A stretch of 17,119 bases of DNA from DASVXQ01 sp036392615 (GCA_036392615.1 DASVXQ010000104.1:1-17119); one strand, 5' to 3'. Shown: positions 8,224-15,050, numbered from the stretch's first letter. Made by a program: numbers and translations. The notes: generated by a model not told the origin, from the sequence alone.

Positions 8224-8466
8224 ATGACGCGCCACGTGGTGCTCGACACCGAGACGACCGGGACCGTCCCCGGCCGCGACCGCGTGGTCTGGGTCGCCGT
8301 TGCTGTCCCCAACGACGGCACCGTCGTCGAGCGCTGGTCGACGCTGTTGAACCCGGGGCCTGCCAGCCGCGTACAGGCCGGTGGCATCGACCTGTCGGGC
8401 CAGCCCAGGTTCACCGACGTCGCACCGCGGCTTACCAGGCTGCTTCGCGGCCGAACCACTCGGTGA
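8224..8466 (+). pseudogene. DnaQ/RNase T-like 3'-5' exonuclease, 3'-truncated
   Basis: The 80-residue frame begins MTRHVVLDTETTG, the Exo I motif of DEDD exonucleases (Asp and Glu both present), after GAGAGGA (8213-8219). It continues with WSTLLNPG, GGIDLSGQPRFTDVAPRLTRLLRGR, corresponding to the helix before Exo II, and then stops three residues later at TTR, just where VLVAHNAAFD would be expected. The Exo II and III motifs are missing, so no active nuclease can be made. The break coincides with the break of a methyltransferase fragment on the opposite strand, pointing to a recombination junction near 8443-8455. Confidence 0.7.
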
Positions 8467-8649
8467 AGGCGGCGGCCCGCAGGTCCCGGCGCCCGGGTCC
8501 ACCAGCCGCATGCCTGGTCTCGGGGCGAGGTGGCGGGCGACCGCTTCCCACCACTCACCGAGCCTCTCCAGAGGCAGTTCCCGTGCCGCTCGGGCGCCGA
8601 GGCCGCCGCCTCGTCGTGGAGATGCGTCCCATACCTCTGCTTCGCGCAT
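8445..8649 (-). pseudogene. SAM-dependent methyltransferase N-terminal fragment, frameshifted and truncated
   Basis: From ATG 8649 the minus strand reads MREAEVWDA, then LPLERLGEWWEAVARHLAP and PGMRLVDPGAGT, a class I methyltransferase motif I (usual form VDLGAGTG). After GAGT the open frame turns into Pro/Ser-rich sequence, while the neighbouring frame continues sensibly as AAAFTEWFGREA, so one base is lost or gained around 8470-8480. The homology ends at about 8445, inside the exonuclease fragment on the plus strand. It starts 9 bases downstream of the DUF6817-VOC gene and may once have been its operon partner. It cannot encode a working enzyme. Confidence 0.5.
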
Positions 8650-8658
8650 TCCCGCAGG

Positions 8659-9648
8659 TCACGGCCCCGCCGCTGCGGCCCCGTAGCTGGCGATCTCGAT
8701 GAGGTTGCCGTCGGGGTCGCGTATGTAGATGCTCTCCATGGGCCCCAGGGCGCCCGTGCGCGGCACTGGCCCCTCCTCGACGGCGACCCTCTGCAGGCGC
8801 AGGTGGGCGAGCACCTGGTCGATGGGGGTGGTGGTGACCAGGCAGATGTCCGCGCTTCCCGGTGCGGGTCTGGCGGCGTGGGGTGTGAACTCGCGGCCGG
8901 CCTGGTGAAGGTTGATCTTGCTGGAGCCGAACGCCAGCGCGAGGCGGCCCTGCCCGAAGGTGACCGGCTGCATGCCAAGCACGCGCCGGTAGAACTCGAC
9001 GGTTCGCTGCTGGTCGGTGACTGTCAGGACGACGTGGTCGAGCCGAGCGACCTTGATGGGCGCCCGTTCGTCGTGTCGCCCTGGGCCGTGCGGTCGCAGC
9101 GCTTGCACGCACGCGCGCCATGCCGCATCCGACAGGCGCTCACGGCTGCGCGTGAACAGCCGCAGCAGGCCGGCGCCGTGCTCGGCGGCCATGGCGGGGT
9201 TGTGCGCCACGACGTCGAGCTCGTTGGCCGCGGTGATTTCCAGGAAGCCGCGCAGGTCAGGTTCGGTGGGAACGACCGTGCGGCCGGTGAACCGGTCCCG
9301 GAACGGCACCGGGTCCGAGCCCGCGAGCCGCGGGTAGACGCTGGCGCGGTCGCAGCTGCCGTACAGGTAGACCAGGGACTCCGCTCGCCACCCGATCAGC
9401 TCTACCAGAATCGCGCGGTCGTCCACCCCGAGCAGCGCCTGATCGTAGCCGTCGGTGCCATAGCAGGCGTGGCACAGCCCCGCCATCAGGACTGCCGGAT
9501 CGGCGCTCCATGCCTCCAGCAGGGACGCGACCCGCCGGAGATGCTCATACAGCGTCCCGCCCGGATGGGCCAGCCGATCCGCGCCCAATCTGAGCAGCAG
9601 CTCCTCGACCCGACCGCGGTCGGATCCGACCACCTCATCGCCCTTCAC
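8659..9648 (-). CDS. DUF6817 - VOC (glyoxalase-like) fusion protein
   Basis: A 329-residue two-domain protein. Residues 13-185 match what I know as DUF6817: GADRLAHPGGTLYEHL, GLCHACYGTDGYDQALL, LVYLYGSCDRA, FRDRFTGR, ANELDVVAHN; the conserved His and Asp residues suggest an HD-like metal site, but function is unknown. After a roughly 12-residue linker, residues 200-325 are a VOC domain: ARLDHVVLTVTDQQRTVEFYRRVLGM, SKINLHQAGREF, and RDPDGNLIEIASYG, with candidate metal ligands His205, His248 and Glu318. There is no stop or plausible internal start between the domains. The GTG at 9648 is chosen because it lies 7 bases after a -10 box and inside a palindrome, giving a leaderless start; translation goes straight into the DUF6817 domain. 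It is divergent from the CGNR regulator gene, which probably controls it. Role inferred: handling or detoxification of a small molecule sensed by the regulator. Confidence 0.82.
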   Translation of the reverse strand: MKGDEVVGSDRGRVEELLLRLGADRLAHPGGTLYEHLRRVASLLEAWSADPAVLMAGLCHACYGTDGYDQALLGVDDRAILVELIGWRAESLVYLYGSCDRASVYPRLAGSDPVPFRDRFTGRTVVPTEPDLRGFLEITAANELDVVAHNPAMAAEHGAGLLRLFTRSRERLSDAAWRACVQALRPHGPGRHDERAPIKVARLDHVVLTVTDQQRTVEFYRRVLGMQPVTFGQGRLALAFGSSKINLHQAGREFTPHAARPAPGSADICLVTTTPIDQVLAHLRLQRVAVEEGPVPRTGALGPMESIYIRDPDGNLIEIASYGAAAAGP

Positions 9649-9672
9649 GTCACAGGTTATACTCGTGACGTG
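9646..9672. promoter_or_regulatory. Divergent overlapping promoters inside a perfect 8-bp inverted repeat (candidate operator)
   Basis: CACGTCAC (9646-9653) and GTGACGTG (9665-9672) form a perfect inverted repeat around an 11-base spacer. The spacer carries a plus-strand -10 TATACT (9658-9663) and a minus-strand -10 TATAAC (9661-9656) that overlap. Each is followed 6-7 bases later by a GTG start (9670 plus; 9648 minus), so both transcripts would be leaderless. A minus-strand -35-like TTGCAT lies at 9685-9680, 18 bases upstream of its -10; the plus -35 is weak (TCATCG). Binding of one dimer would block both promoters. Confidence 0.65.
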
Positions 9673-10314
9673 CACGCAGATGCAACACCCGACCGCGACC
9701 TGCCGCCGGAGGAGCTCCGCTTCATCTTCCGGTCCGGGCGGCTCAGCCTCGCCTTCTGCGCCACCGTTGGCGAGCGGTGGCGGCGCAACTTCGAGCGGCT
9801 GCGCACCCCCGGCGACCTCGCCCGCTGGTATGTCGAGGCGGGGCTGGTCGATGCTCCCGTCGCCACCAGCCAGTCGGGTCTGCGCCGAGCGCGCGTGCTG
9901 CGGGAGGCGGTCTACCGGATCGCCAGGGCCCTGATCGCCGGCCAGCCGCCAGCCTCCGGCGACGAGGAGATCGTCAACGCGGCCGCGAGGGCCCCCGCGC
10001 CGGTCCCGCAGATGCACCGCGGTGAGGCCACCCGCCTGGTCCTGGCACGCGGTGCCGAGGCGGCCATGCTCAGCCTCGTCGCCCGGGACGCCATCGAGCT
10101 GTTCACCAGCCCCTCGAGCAGGCGCATCCGCAAGTGCGCCAACCACCAGTGCGGCCTGCTGTTCGTCGACCTGAGCCGGCCGGGCAGGCGACGCTGGTGC
10201 TCCAGTGCGGCGTGCGGTGGCAGGGAACGCGCCGCCAGGTACCGTCGGCGCCGGACCAACCCGGCGCCGGCTGGCCCAGCCAGCACCGCACCCGCACGCC
10301 CGAGCACAGGCTAG
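9670..10314 (+). CDS. CGNR zinc-finger transcriptional regulator (ABATE-type), CGGR variant
   Basis: A 214-residue regulator of the DUF1470/CGNR family: an N-terminal ABATE (stress-response, ligand-binding) domain, residues 15-145, with FRSGRLSLAFCATVGER and RTPGDLARWYVEAGLV, and a C-terminal zinc finger, residues 154-196. The zinc ligands are Cys156, Cys161, Cys177 and Cys182 in RKCANHQCGLLFVDLSR and RRRWCSSAACGGRERAARYR. The family name motif CGNR is CGGR here, an Asn-to-Gly change next to the last Cys. The GTG at 9670 lies 6 bases behind a TATACT box, suggesting a leaderless mRNA; translation begins shortly before the conserved domain. It is divergent from the DUF6817-VOC gene, and the inverted repeat between them is the natural candidate for its operator. 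Family knowledge on targets is thin, so control of the neighbour is inference from arrangement. Confidence 0.85.
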   Translation: MHADATPDRDLPPEELRFIFRSGRLSLAFCATVGERWRRNFERLRTPGDLARWYVEAGLVDAPVATSQSGLRRARVLREAVYRIARALIAGQPPASGDEEIVNAAARAPAPVPQMHRGEATRLVLARGAEAAMLSLVARDAIELFTSPSSRRIRKCANHQCGLLFVDLSRPGRRRWCSSAACGGRERAARYRRRRTNPAPAGPASTAPARPSTG

Positions 10315-10366
10315 AGCGCCACTGCCATGCCGTCGCGGGCCGTCTGGGTGGGAGTGGGAGAGCGGC

Positions 10367-10585
10367 TTACCTGCGGCTGTGCCCTGCCTGACCTGTTTGA
10401 CCAGGCCCGGCATGCATGGCGATCTTCAGCCTCCGGCTCGACCTCTCCCCGTGCTGCCGGTGCCCTCCCAGCTCGCGCTGACGCTGCGCGCGGTCGGCGG
10501 GGTCGCACCACTCGTCGATGTGCTTACCGAGGCACCAGGTGTCGGCGCTCCAGCCGTTGCTGACCCAATGGTCCCACTCGAACAT
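10367..10585 (-). CDS. Possible small protein behind the phosphotransferase gene
   Basis: A 72-codon frame starts 6 bases after the phosphotransferase stop codon, with a weak TAAGG upstream. Its first half (MFEWDHWVSNGWSADTWC, LGKHIDEWCDPADRAQRQREL) is rich in Trp, Asp and Glu, unlike random GC-rich frames, and looks like real coding. The second half crosses the dispersed 25-bp repeat and is less convincing. No family recognised. It could also be the end of a decayed larger gene. Confidence 0.35.
   Translation of the reverse strand: MFEWDHWVSNGWSADTWCLGKHIDEWCDPADRAQRQRELGGHRQHGERSSRRLKIAMHAGPGQTGQAGHSRR
10418..10442. repeat. Dispersed 25-bp repeat, copy 2
   Basis: Second copy of the repeat at 6940-6964 (23 of 25 identical, same orientation). 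It lies in the gap between the convergent CGNR and phosphotransferase genes, inside the 3' half of the possible small ORF. Confidence 0.7.
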
Positions 10586-10591
10586 CGAGCC

Positions 10592-11464
10592 TTACGGCTG
10601 GGACCTCAGCAGGGCGACCTCGGGATACTCCTCGGCCGGACCGTAGCCGTGCTCGACCAGCCAGCGGGTCGCCAGCAGGCAACGCAACGACCACCACCCG
10701 CGGACCACGTCGAGGTCGACGTCGGTGCCGTAGCCGGCGACGACGTCGCTGAGGTGCTCGGGGTGCCCCATCGTGAGGATGGCGAGGTCCCACAGCGCGT
10801 CGCCCTGGCCGCCTTCGGACCAATCGAGGATGCCGGTGACCTCGTCACCGTCGACGAAGATGTGGCAGACCTGCAGGTCGCCGTGCATGAACACCAGCGT
10901 CGACGGCCTGAGCGCCCCCTCGGCGAGCCGCCGGTTGTGCGTGACCACGTCGGCAGGAAGGACCTTGTTGGCGACGAACCACTCGCACTCGCTGTCGAGC
11001 TGTGATGCGAGCCCGTCGAGTTTCCGACTGCGCCATGGGGGCAGCGGCGCGTCGTGCAGCGTCCGGACGGCGGCTCCCGCAGCGGCCCACGCCGCTGGCG
11101 ACGAGGGCGACGGCTGGCCGAGGCGGCCGAGTGCTGTCCCTGGGAGGGCGGCAAGCGCGAACTCGTGCGGCTTCCGCCACAGGATCTCCGGAGTCGGGAC
11201 CGGCGGCATCGTCATCGCCTCGACCTCGACATCGAGGCGTGACCGGTCAGCGTCGAGCTTCACGAAGACGTCGCCGACGCGCAGGGTGATGCGCTCCTGA
11301 TGGGCGACGACGACCTCGACCTCCTCCACGTCAGCCGTCATCGCGGGATGACCATCGACGTCACCGGACGTATCGCGTGCGAGTTCGTCCAGCCAGGCCT
11401 GACCCAGTGGCCCCGTGCTGGCGATCTTGTTCCGGACCTCGTTGCTGAAGTGCCATGTGCTCAT
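10592..11464 (-). CDS. Aminoglycoside phosphotransferase (APH)-fold protein
   Basis: A 290-residue kinase-like protein of the APH/choline kinase superfamily. The nucleotide-binding lobe shows the strand with Lys69 (DVFVKLDAD). The catalytic loop is FMHGDLQVCHIFVD, with Asp196 as expected; the residue that is usually Asn (HxDxxxxN) is His201, a variant also found in other actinobacterial APH-fold proteins. The metal-binding motif is GILDWSEGGQGDALWDLA with Asp214. Hence ATP-dependent phosphorylation of a small hydroxylated compound is likely, but the substrate cannot be told from sequence and drug resistance should not be assumed. Start at ATG 11464, preceded by TAGGGG. Upstream, an IS5-like remnant lies about 140 bases away; downstream, a possible small ORF begins after 6 bases. 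The gene converges on the CGNR gene. Confidence 0.85.
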   Translation of the reverse strand: MSTWHFSNEVRNKIASTGPLGQAWLDELARDTSGDVDGHPAMTADVEEVEVVVAHQERITLRVGDVFVKLDADRSRLDVEVEAMTMPPVPTPEILWRKPHEFALAALPGTALGRLGQPSPSSPAAWAAAGAAVRTLHDAPLPPWRSRKLDGLASQLDSECEWFVANKVLPADVVTHNRRLAEGALRPSTLVFMHGDLQVCHIFVDGDEVTGILDWSEGGQGDALWDLAILTMGHPEHLSDVVAGYGTDVDLDVVRGWWSLRCLLATRWLVEHGYGPAEEYPEVALLRSQP

Positions 11465-11601
11465 GGCCCCTACCGTGCCCTAGCCGATGCCGGCCGCACG
11501 CGCGGCGCGGCCAGCGCCACCAACGCGATCGGGCCGGTCACCACGGTCACCGTCGCCGTGGGACCGACCCTGCTCACAGTATTGTCGACCAGTTGGTCAG
11601 T

Positions 11602-12189
11602 GAGGGTGTCCGGATGCTTCTTTCATGTCGGGATGCGGTGGATCCATCGGCCGAGGCAGATGAGCGCCGCGGCGGCCCGGTAGACGTCCCGGACCCGTAC
11701 AGCAGGCCACGCCAGCGCCGCAGCGTCCACGCGTTGGCCAGATGCCCGATCGCCTGCTCCACCGGGGCGCGCAGCCCGGCCTGGAGGCGGTTGTGGTCGC
11801 GTTCGGCCGGCGCGCGCTGGTCGTTGGTGCGTCGGTCCCCGACCGGCGCGTGCCAGCGCGCGCGGGCCTTGGCCATCCCTCGGAATCCCCGGTCGACCAG
11901 GGCGGTGACGCCGGTGGCGTCCAAGACCGCACGCACGCCCGAGACCTCCAGCAACTCGTGCTCATGGCAGCTCCCGGGCCAGCCACCGTCACACCACAGC
12001 AGATCGCTGTGGATGGTCGACAGCGCCACGCCGGGCGTCCAGCCGGACCTCCAGCGGCAGCGGCGGGGTGCCGCCCTGGCCTGCTCGGCGGGCTGGGCGC
12101 AGGTGTGCGAGGCGCTCGGCAAGCCAGTGCAGCACCTCGACGGGCAGAGACGAGCGTGGGCGGTATGACAACGGAGACTGGACCTCCTC
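11602..12189 (-). mobile_element. IS5-like insertion sequence remnant
   Basis: The transposase remnant is bounded by imperfect inverted repeats, GAGGGTGTCCGG (11602-11613) and, on the minus strand, GAGGAGGTCCAG (12189-12178), 9 of 12 matching. At 588 bp it is much shorter than a complete IS5-type element, consistent with an internal deletion. I see no clear target-site duplication. The ends are a proposal only. Confidence 0.5.
11623..12171 (-). pseudogene. IS5-family transposase, internally deleted and frameshifted
   Basis: The N-terminal piece (TTG 12171) reads SYRPRSSLPVEVLHWLAERL and PPLPLEVRL, as at the start of actinobacterial IS5-type transposases. Around 12040 the sequence jumps frame and continues with the C-terminal catalytic part: DLLWCDGGWPGS, ALVDRGFRGMAKARARWHAPVGDRR, LQAGLRAPVEQAIGHLANAW, LRRWRGLLY. 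Near 11696 another single-base loss occurs: the open frame degenerates while the adjacent frame goes on as VRDVYRAAAALICLGRWIHR and ends at 11623. The helix-turn-helix and first catalytic Asp region, roughly 100 residues, are missing. The gene is inactive. Confidence 0.7.
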
Positions 12190-12197
12190 GAAGCGGT

Positions 12198-12250
12198 GGG
12201 CCAGATTCAGTGAAACGGCGTGGAGTTGCTCGTCTCACTGAATCTGGCCC
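12198..12250. repeat. Perfect 16-bp inverted repeat
   Basis: GGGCCAGATTCAGTGA (12198-12213) and its exact reverse complement TCACTGAATCTGGCCC (12235-12250) flank a 21-base spacer. The arms look like abutting ends of an insertion sequence, or a hairpin element. It lies next to the IS5-like remnant but outside its proposed end. Confidence 0.8.
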
Positions 12251-12309
12251 GCGATGGCCGTTCTCTCGGCGCTGTCTCATTCAATCTGGCCCGCAATCGC
12301 CATTCTCTC
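12233..12309 (+). repeat. Two 35-bp direct repeats (42-bp period)
   Basis: Copy 1 (12233-12267) and copy 2 (12275-12309) agree at 30 of 35 positions and both contain AATCTGGCCCGC and TTCTCTC. Copy 1 overlaps the right arm of the 16-bp inverted repeat. Multiple subterminal repeats of this sort are typical transposase-binding sites at the ends of some IS families (IS21-like elements are one example); no transposase of that kind is in view. Confidence 0.75.
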
Positions 12310-12386
12310 CGCGCACTCAGGTCGCTGCTTTGCTGATCCCGCTCGACCGTGCGGCACGGGCCGCGCTCCCGGCTCGCGCCCTTGGG

Positions 12387-12844
12387 TCACACGGCGTGGT
12401 ACGGCCCGCCCTGCTGCACCACGACCTCGCGCGGCTGCACCAGCTCGGCGATCCGGACGGCGCGCTCGGCGGTGTAGGGCTCGATGTGCACGCAGACCAC
12501 GAAACGGCCCCCCCGAAGGCCGGTGCCAACCCCGTGGACGCCTGGCTCGGTCCTCGTCGTCAGCAGCATGGCGGCGATGCTTCGTTGTCGGCTTGGACCT
12601 GCCGCCAGGTCCGTGGGGCGGCCCGGACCGCCAGCCGGGCTGGCTGCCTGACCCGGCTGCGCAGCACGCTCTGGTGCCGGTCGACCTCGGCGGTAAACAG
12701 CGCGACGATGGTGACGGGCAGTTCGTTGTCCCAGTAGCAGCCGCCGAAGTGGTCGGCTGCCTCGCCCTGGCCGTAGCGCCGCACCAGCTCCAGGTCGTCT
12801 CGGAGTTGGTGCTGGGCCGCCGCGACCGGGTCGGTCTGGTCCAT
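12387..12844 (-). pseudogene. Unrecognised gene with a single-base frameshift
   Basis: From ATG 12844 the minus strand reads MDQTDPVAAAQHQL, RDDLELVRRYGQGEAADHF, GGCYWDNELPVTIVALFTAE and ends in WRQVQADNEAS followed by a premature stop at about 12560. The adjacent frame picks up at about 12580 as IAAMLLTTRTEPGVHGVG and runs to FVVCVHIEPYTAERAVRIAE, LVQPREVVVQQGGPYHAV and a stop at 12387. Joined, the pieces give a coherent protein of about 150 aa; one missing base at 12575-12582 explains the break. I recognise no named family, though the N-terminal half resembles short actinobacterial proteins of unknown function. No convincing Shine-Dalgarno site is visible. Sequencing error and true decay are both possible. 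Confidence 0.5.
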
Positions 12845-13147
12845 GGCGGCCACGGTAGCGCAGGCCGGCCCGTCCCCGGCACACGCCCCGGCGTGGGCGC
12901 CGCGGAGCAGGAGGGCGGCAGCTCGCCTCCGCCACCGACGTGTCACGTCGGCTTGGACCATCGACTGGCTGGGGCTTTCCTCCAAGCCTGGCGAGCGGAC
13001 GCTAACAACCCCCGACACCCAACGCAGGTCAGCGGCGCAGCTACTCTTGGACGCTTGCCGGGCCCGCGCGGGTAGCGCTTGGGGACGTTCCGGAAATGCG
13101 ATGACCCGCCTTGGCCAAGCGGAACCAAACTGCTGGCCCGGCCGCGT
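12845..13147. other. Stretch without a supportable gene
   Basis: Lies between the Clp-N gene (whose 3' end faces it) and the start of the frameshifted gene. Frames on both strands are short and have no recognisable motif. At 12991-13002 it contains GCGAGCGGACGC, which recurs at 15171-15182. Confidence 0.4.
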
Positions 13148-14020
13148 CTACTGCAGGTCGACGGTGCTGACGAGCAGCGGCGGCGCCTCGCCCCGCACGG
13201 TGCCGGGCGGGCCGAAGCGCAGCTCCAGCCGCTCGGCGCCCGCCGGGGGTGCGGGCACGAAGGTGCGCTGGTGGACGCGGACCATGCCGAAGCTGGGGTG
13301 CGAGCTGACCCAGTTGACGTACTCGGTGCCGGACCCGTCGGATACCTCGCAGGAGCCGATGACCGGCGGGCGTGGCAGCTCTCCCTCGGGTTCGGGGGTG
13401 GCGTAGACCACCGCGTAGCGCAGGTCCAGCCAGTCCGACCAGACCTCCAGGGAGATCAGCACCAACTGGTCGCCCGACGGCAGCCGGTGCTCTTGGGCCA
13501 GCGGGATCACGCGATGAAGCGTTGCCGACGGGGGCGGCTGCCAGGGCGGTGGCCCGCGGTCGGGCGGGAACGGCTCGGGATCGACGCCGGCCGCCCGCTG
13601 GGCCGCCACGGCCTCCCGCAGTTCCAGCAGGCCGGCGCCGAGCTCCTGGAGGATTCGGGCGGCGACGCCCTCACCCTCGCGCGCCAAGCTGAGGAGCAGG
13701 TCCTCGGTGCCGATCCGGTCGTGGTCCAGCTCCATCGCCTCGCGCCCCGCCAGGGCCAGCACCAGCGTGGCGGGCTTGGTCATCGGCAGACCGAAGCCCA
13801 TGCCCGGCTCACCGGGACCCTGGCCGATGGTCTCCTCGACCCGGCGACGGACCGTCTCTGGCGCAATCTCAAGGCCGCGTAGGGTGGCCGCGGCCCAGCA
13901 CTGGTCGTCGTGGAGCAGGCCGAGCAGCAGGTGCTCGGTGCCGACGTGGTCGTGGCCGAGGCGGCCGGCCTCCCGCTTGGCGTGGGTGACGGCGTGTTGG
14001 GCGGGCTCGGTCACGCGCAT
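13148..14020 (-). CDS. Tandem Clp-N domain protein with a C-terminal beta-rich domain, no ATPase
   Basis: A 290-residue protein. Residues 1-67 are one Clp repeat (AQHAVTHAKREAGRLGHDHVG, TEHLLLGLL) and 78-140 a second (LVLALAGREAMELDHDRIG, TEDLLLSLAREGEG). In ClpA/ClpC these repeats bind adaptors and substrates and precede AAA+ ATPase modules; here no Walker motif follows. Instead residues 155-290 form an apparently beta-rich domain (LVLISLEVWSDWLDLRYAVVY, GTEYVNWVSSHPSFGMVRVH, LELRFGPPGTV). I infer a non-ATPase protein that docks to Clp or to Clp clients, perhaps as a sensor or adaptor. The ATG at 14020 has a perfect AAGGAGG (14034-14028 on the minus strand) 7 bases upstream, better than any upstream candidate. 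It follows the lipoprotein gene on the same strand after 84 bases, so cotranscription is possible. Confidence 0.85.
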   Translation of the reverse strand: MRVTEPAQHAVTHAKREAGRLGHDHVGTEHLLLGLLHDDQCWAAATLRGLEIAPETVRRRVEETIGQGPGEPGMGFGLPMTKPATLVLALAGREAMELDHDRIGTEDLLLSLAREGEGVAARILQELGAGLLELREAVAAQRAAGVDPEPFPPDRGPPPWQPPPSATLHRVIPLAQEHRLPSGDQLVLISLEVWSDWLDLRYAVVYATPEPEGELPRPPVIGSCEVSDGSGTEYVNWVSSHPSFGMVRVHQRTFVPAPPAGAERLELRFGPPGTVRGEAPPLLVSTVDLQ

Positions 14021-14104
14021 CGGCCGACCTCCTTGCGCTGACTGCGGCGTCCGCCCAGCCCTGTCAGCCCAGCGATGCACACCGCGTCCAAAGTTCCGAC
14101 CAGA

Positions 14105-15013
14105 CTATGGCGTCGGTCTTTCTGGCTTGATGACCTCGACCTGGTTGGCGGGGGGTGGCGTCACGTTCACGGTGACGCCGAAGTCGTACAGCTCCAGGGT
14201 TGTCTCGATGGTCATCGTGGTGGCCGGCGCGCCCTCCTCCTTCGGCATCTTGAGGGTCATCGCGTAGTGGGTCTTGCGCAGGCGGCCCTGCTGGTCGATC
14301 CAGACGTCGGCCGGCTTGGGGAAGGCCAGCCCCTCCTCCTCGACGAGACTCCGGAGCTCTGCGGGGCCCTGGCTGGCCGCCTTGGCGGCGTCGAACACGA
14401 CGGCGTAGCGGGTGGTCGGGGTGCCGCGGACCTGCTCAGCGCCGACCCGTTCGACCTTGCTCGTTACCGACTTCAGGTACGACAGGGCCCGGGTGGGGTC
14501 GCCGCCGGTGTCACCGGGGATCGGGCCGACGCCCGGGCCGAGCGAGTCCTTGCCGGCCAGCCCCTTGGGCAGCTCCAGCTTGGCCCACGGCTTGTGGCGC
14601 TCCTCCGGGGCCGGCGGGACGCCAGCCGGGGTTTCTCGCTCGGAAGGCGCCTGCGGCATCTTGATGTAGACGGTCGAGCCGATCACCAGCGTGCGCATCG
14701 TGAGCGGGAACGGTATGCCCGGCGTCTTGATGGTGGTGTCCATCCGCCCCTTGTGCGCGGCGTAGTCGTACACACCCTGGGTCGTCCCGATGCTGGCGGC
14801 GACCCGCTCGCCCGCGAAGGTGTTCTTCACGGTCATCGAGAGCCTGGCGCTGCGGGCCTCGGTGACCTTGGCGGCGGCGCCCTGGACGCGAGCCAGGGAG
14901 TCCTCCGGCGTGGCCGTGCGGTCGAGCGCCTGGGGGTCCGCGCAGCCGACGAGGATCAGGCCGGCCAGCACGGCCCCGATCGCGACGACCTGGCTTCTGA
15001 TCCGTGCGGTCAT
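14105..15013 (-). CDS. LppX/LprAFG-type lipoprotein
   Basis: A 302-residue exported lipoprotein. The signal sequence MTARIRSQVVAIGAVLAGLI ends in the lipobox LVGC with Cys24 as the acylated residue, so the mature protein should sit on the outer face of the membrane. The mature part follows the LppX_LprAFG pattern: an early SLARVQGAAAKVTEARSARL segment, the core GVYDYAAHKGRMDTTIK, VIGSTVYIKM, KPWAKLELPKG, VRGTPTTRYAVVFD, and PADVWIDQQGRLRKTHYAMT. Members bind lipids or glycolipids in a hydrophobic pocket and carry them across the periplasm-like space; for this protein the ligand is unknown. The ATG at 15013 is preceded by GAGGAGG at 8 bases. A -10-like TATATT lies upstream at 15050-15045. It is the first gene of a likely two-gene unit with the Clp-N protein. 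Confidence 0.88.
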   Translation of the reverse strand: MTARIRSQVVAIGAVLAGLILVGCADPQALDRTATPEDSLARVQGAAAKVTEARSARLSMTVKNTFAGERVAASIGTTQGVYDYAAHKGRMDTTIKTPGIPFPLTMRTLVIGSTVYIKMPQAPSERETPAGVPPAPEERHKPWAKLELPKGLAGKDSLGPGVGPIPGDTGGDPTRALSYLKSVTSKVERVGAEQVRGTPTTRYAVVFDAAKAASQGPAELRSLVEEEGLAFPKPADVWIDQQGRLRKTHYAMTLKMPKEEGAPATTMTIETTLELYDFGVTVNVTPPPANQVEVIKPERPTP

Positions 15014-15044
15014 GCCAGGGCTCCTCCTCGATGAGCAGAGCAAG

Positions 15045-15050
15045 AATATA
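15045..15050 (-). promoter_or_regulatory. Candidate -10 box for the lipoprotein gene
   Basis: Minus strand TATATT about 32 bases before the lipoprotein ATG, in an AT-rich island in GC-rich surroundings, leaving room for a short leader with the Shine-Dalgarno site. No convincing -35 at 16-19 bases. Confidence 0.4.

Noticed and set aside
11300..12168. Plus-strand frames over the IS5 remnant and the phosphotransferase 5' end
   Set aside because: Antisense to recognisable transposase and APH sequence.
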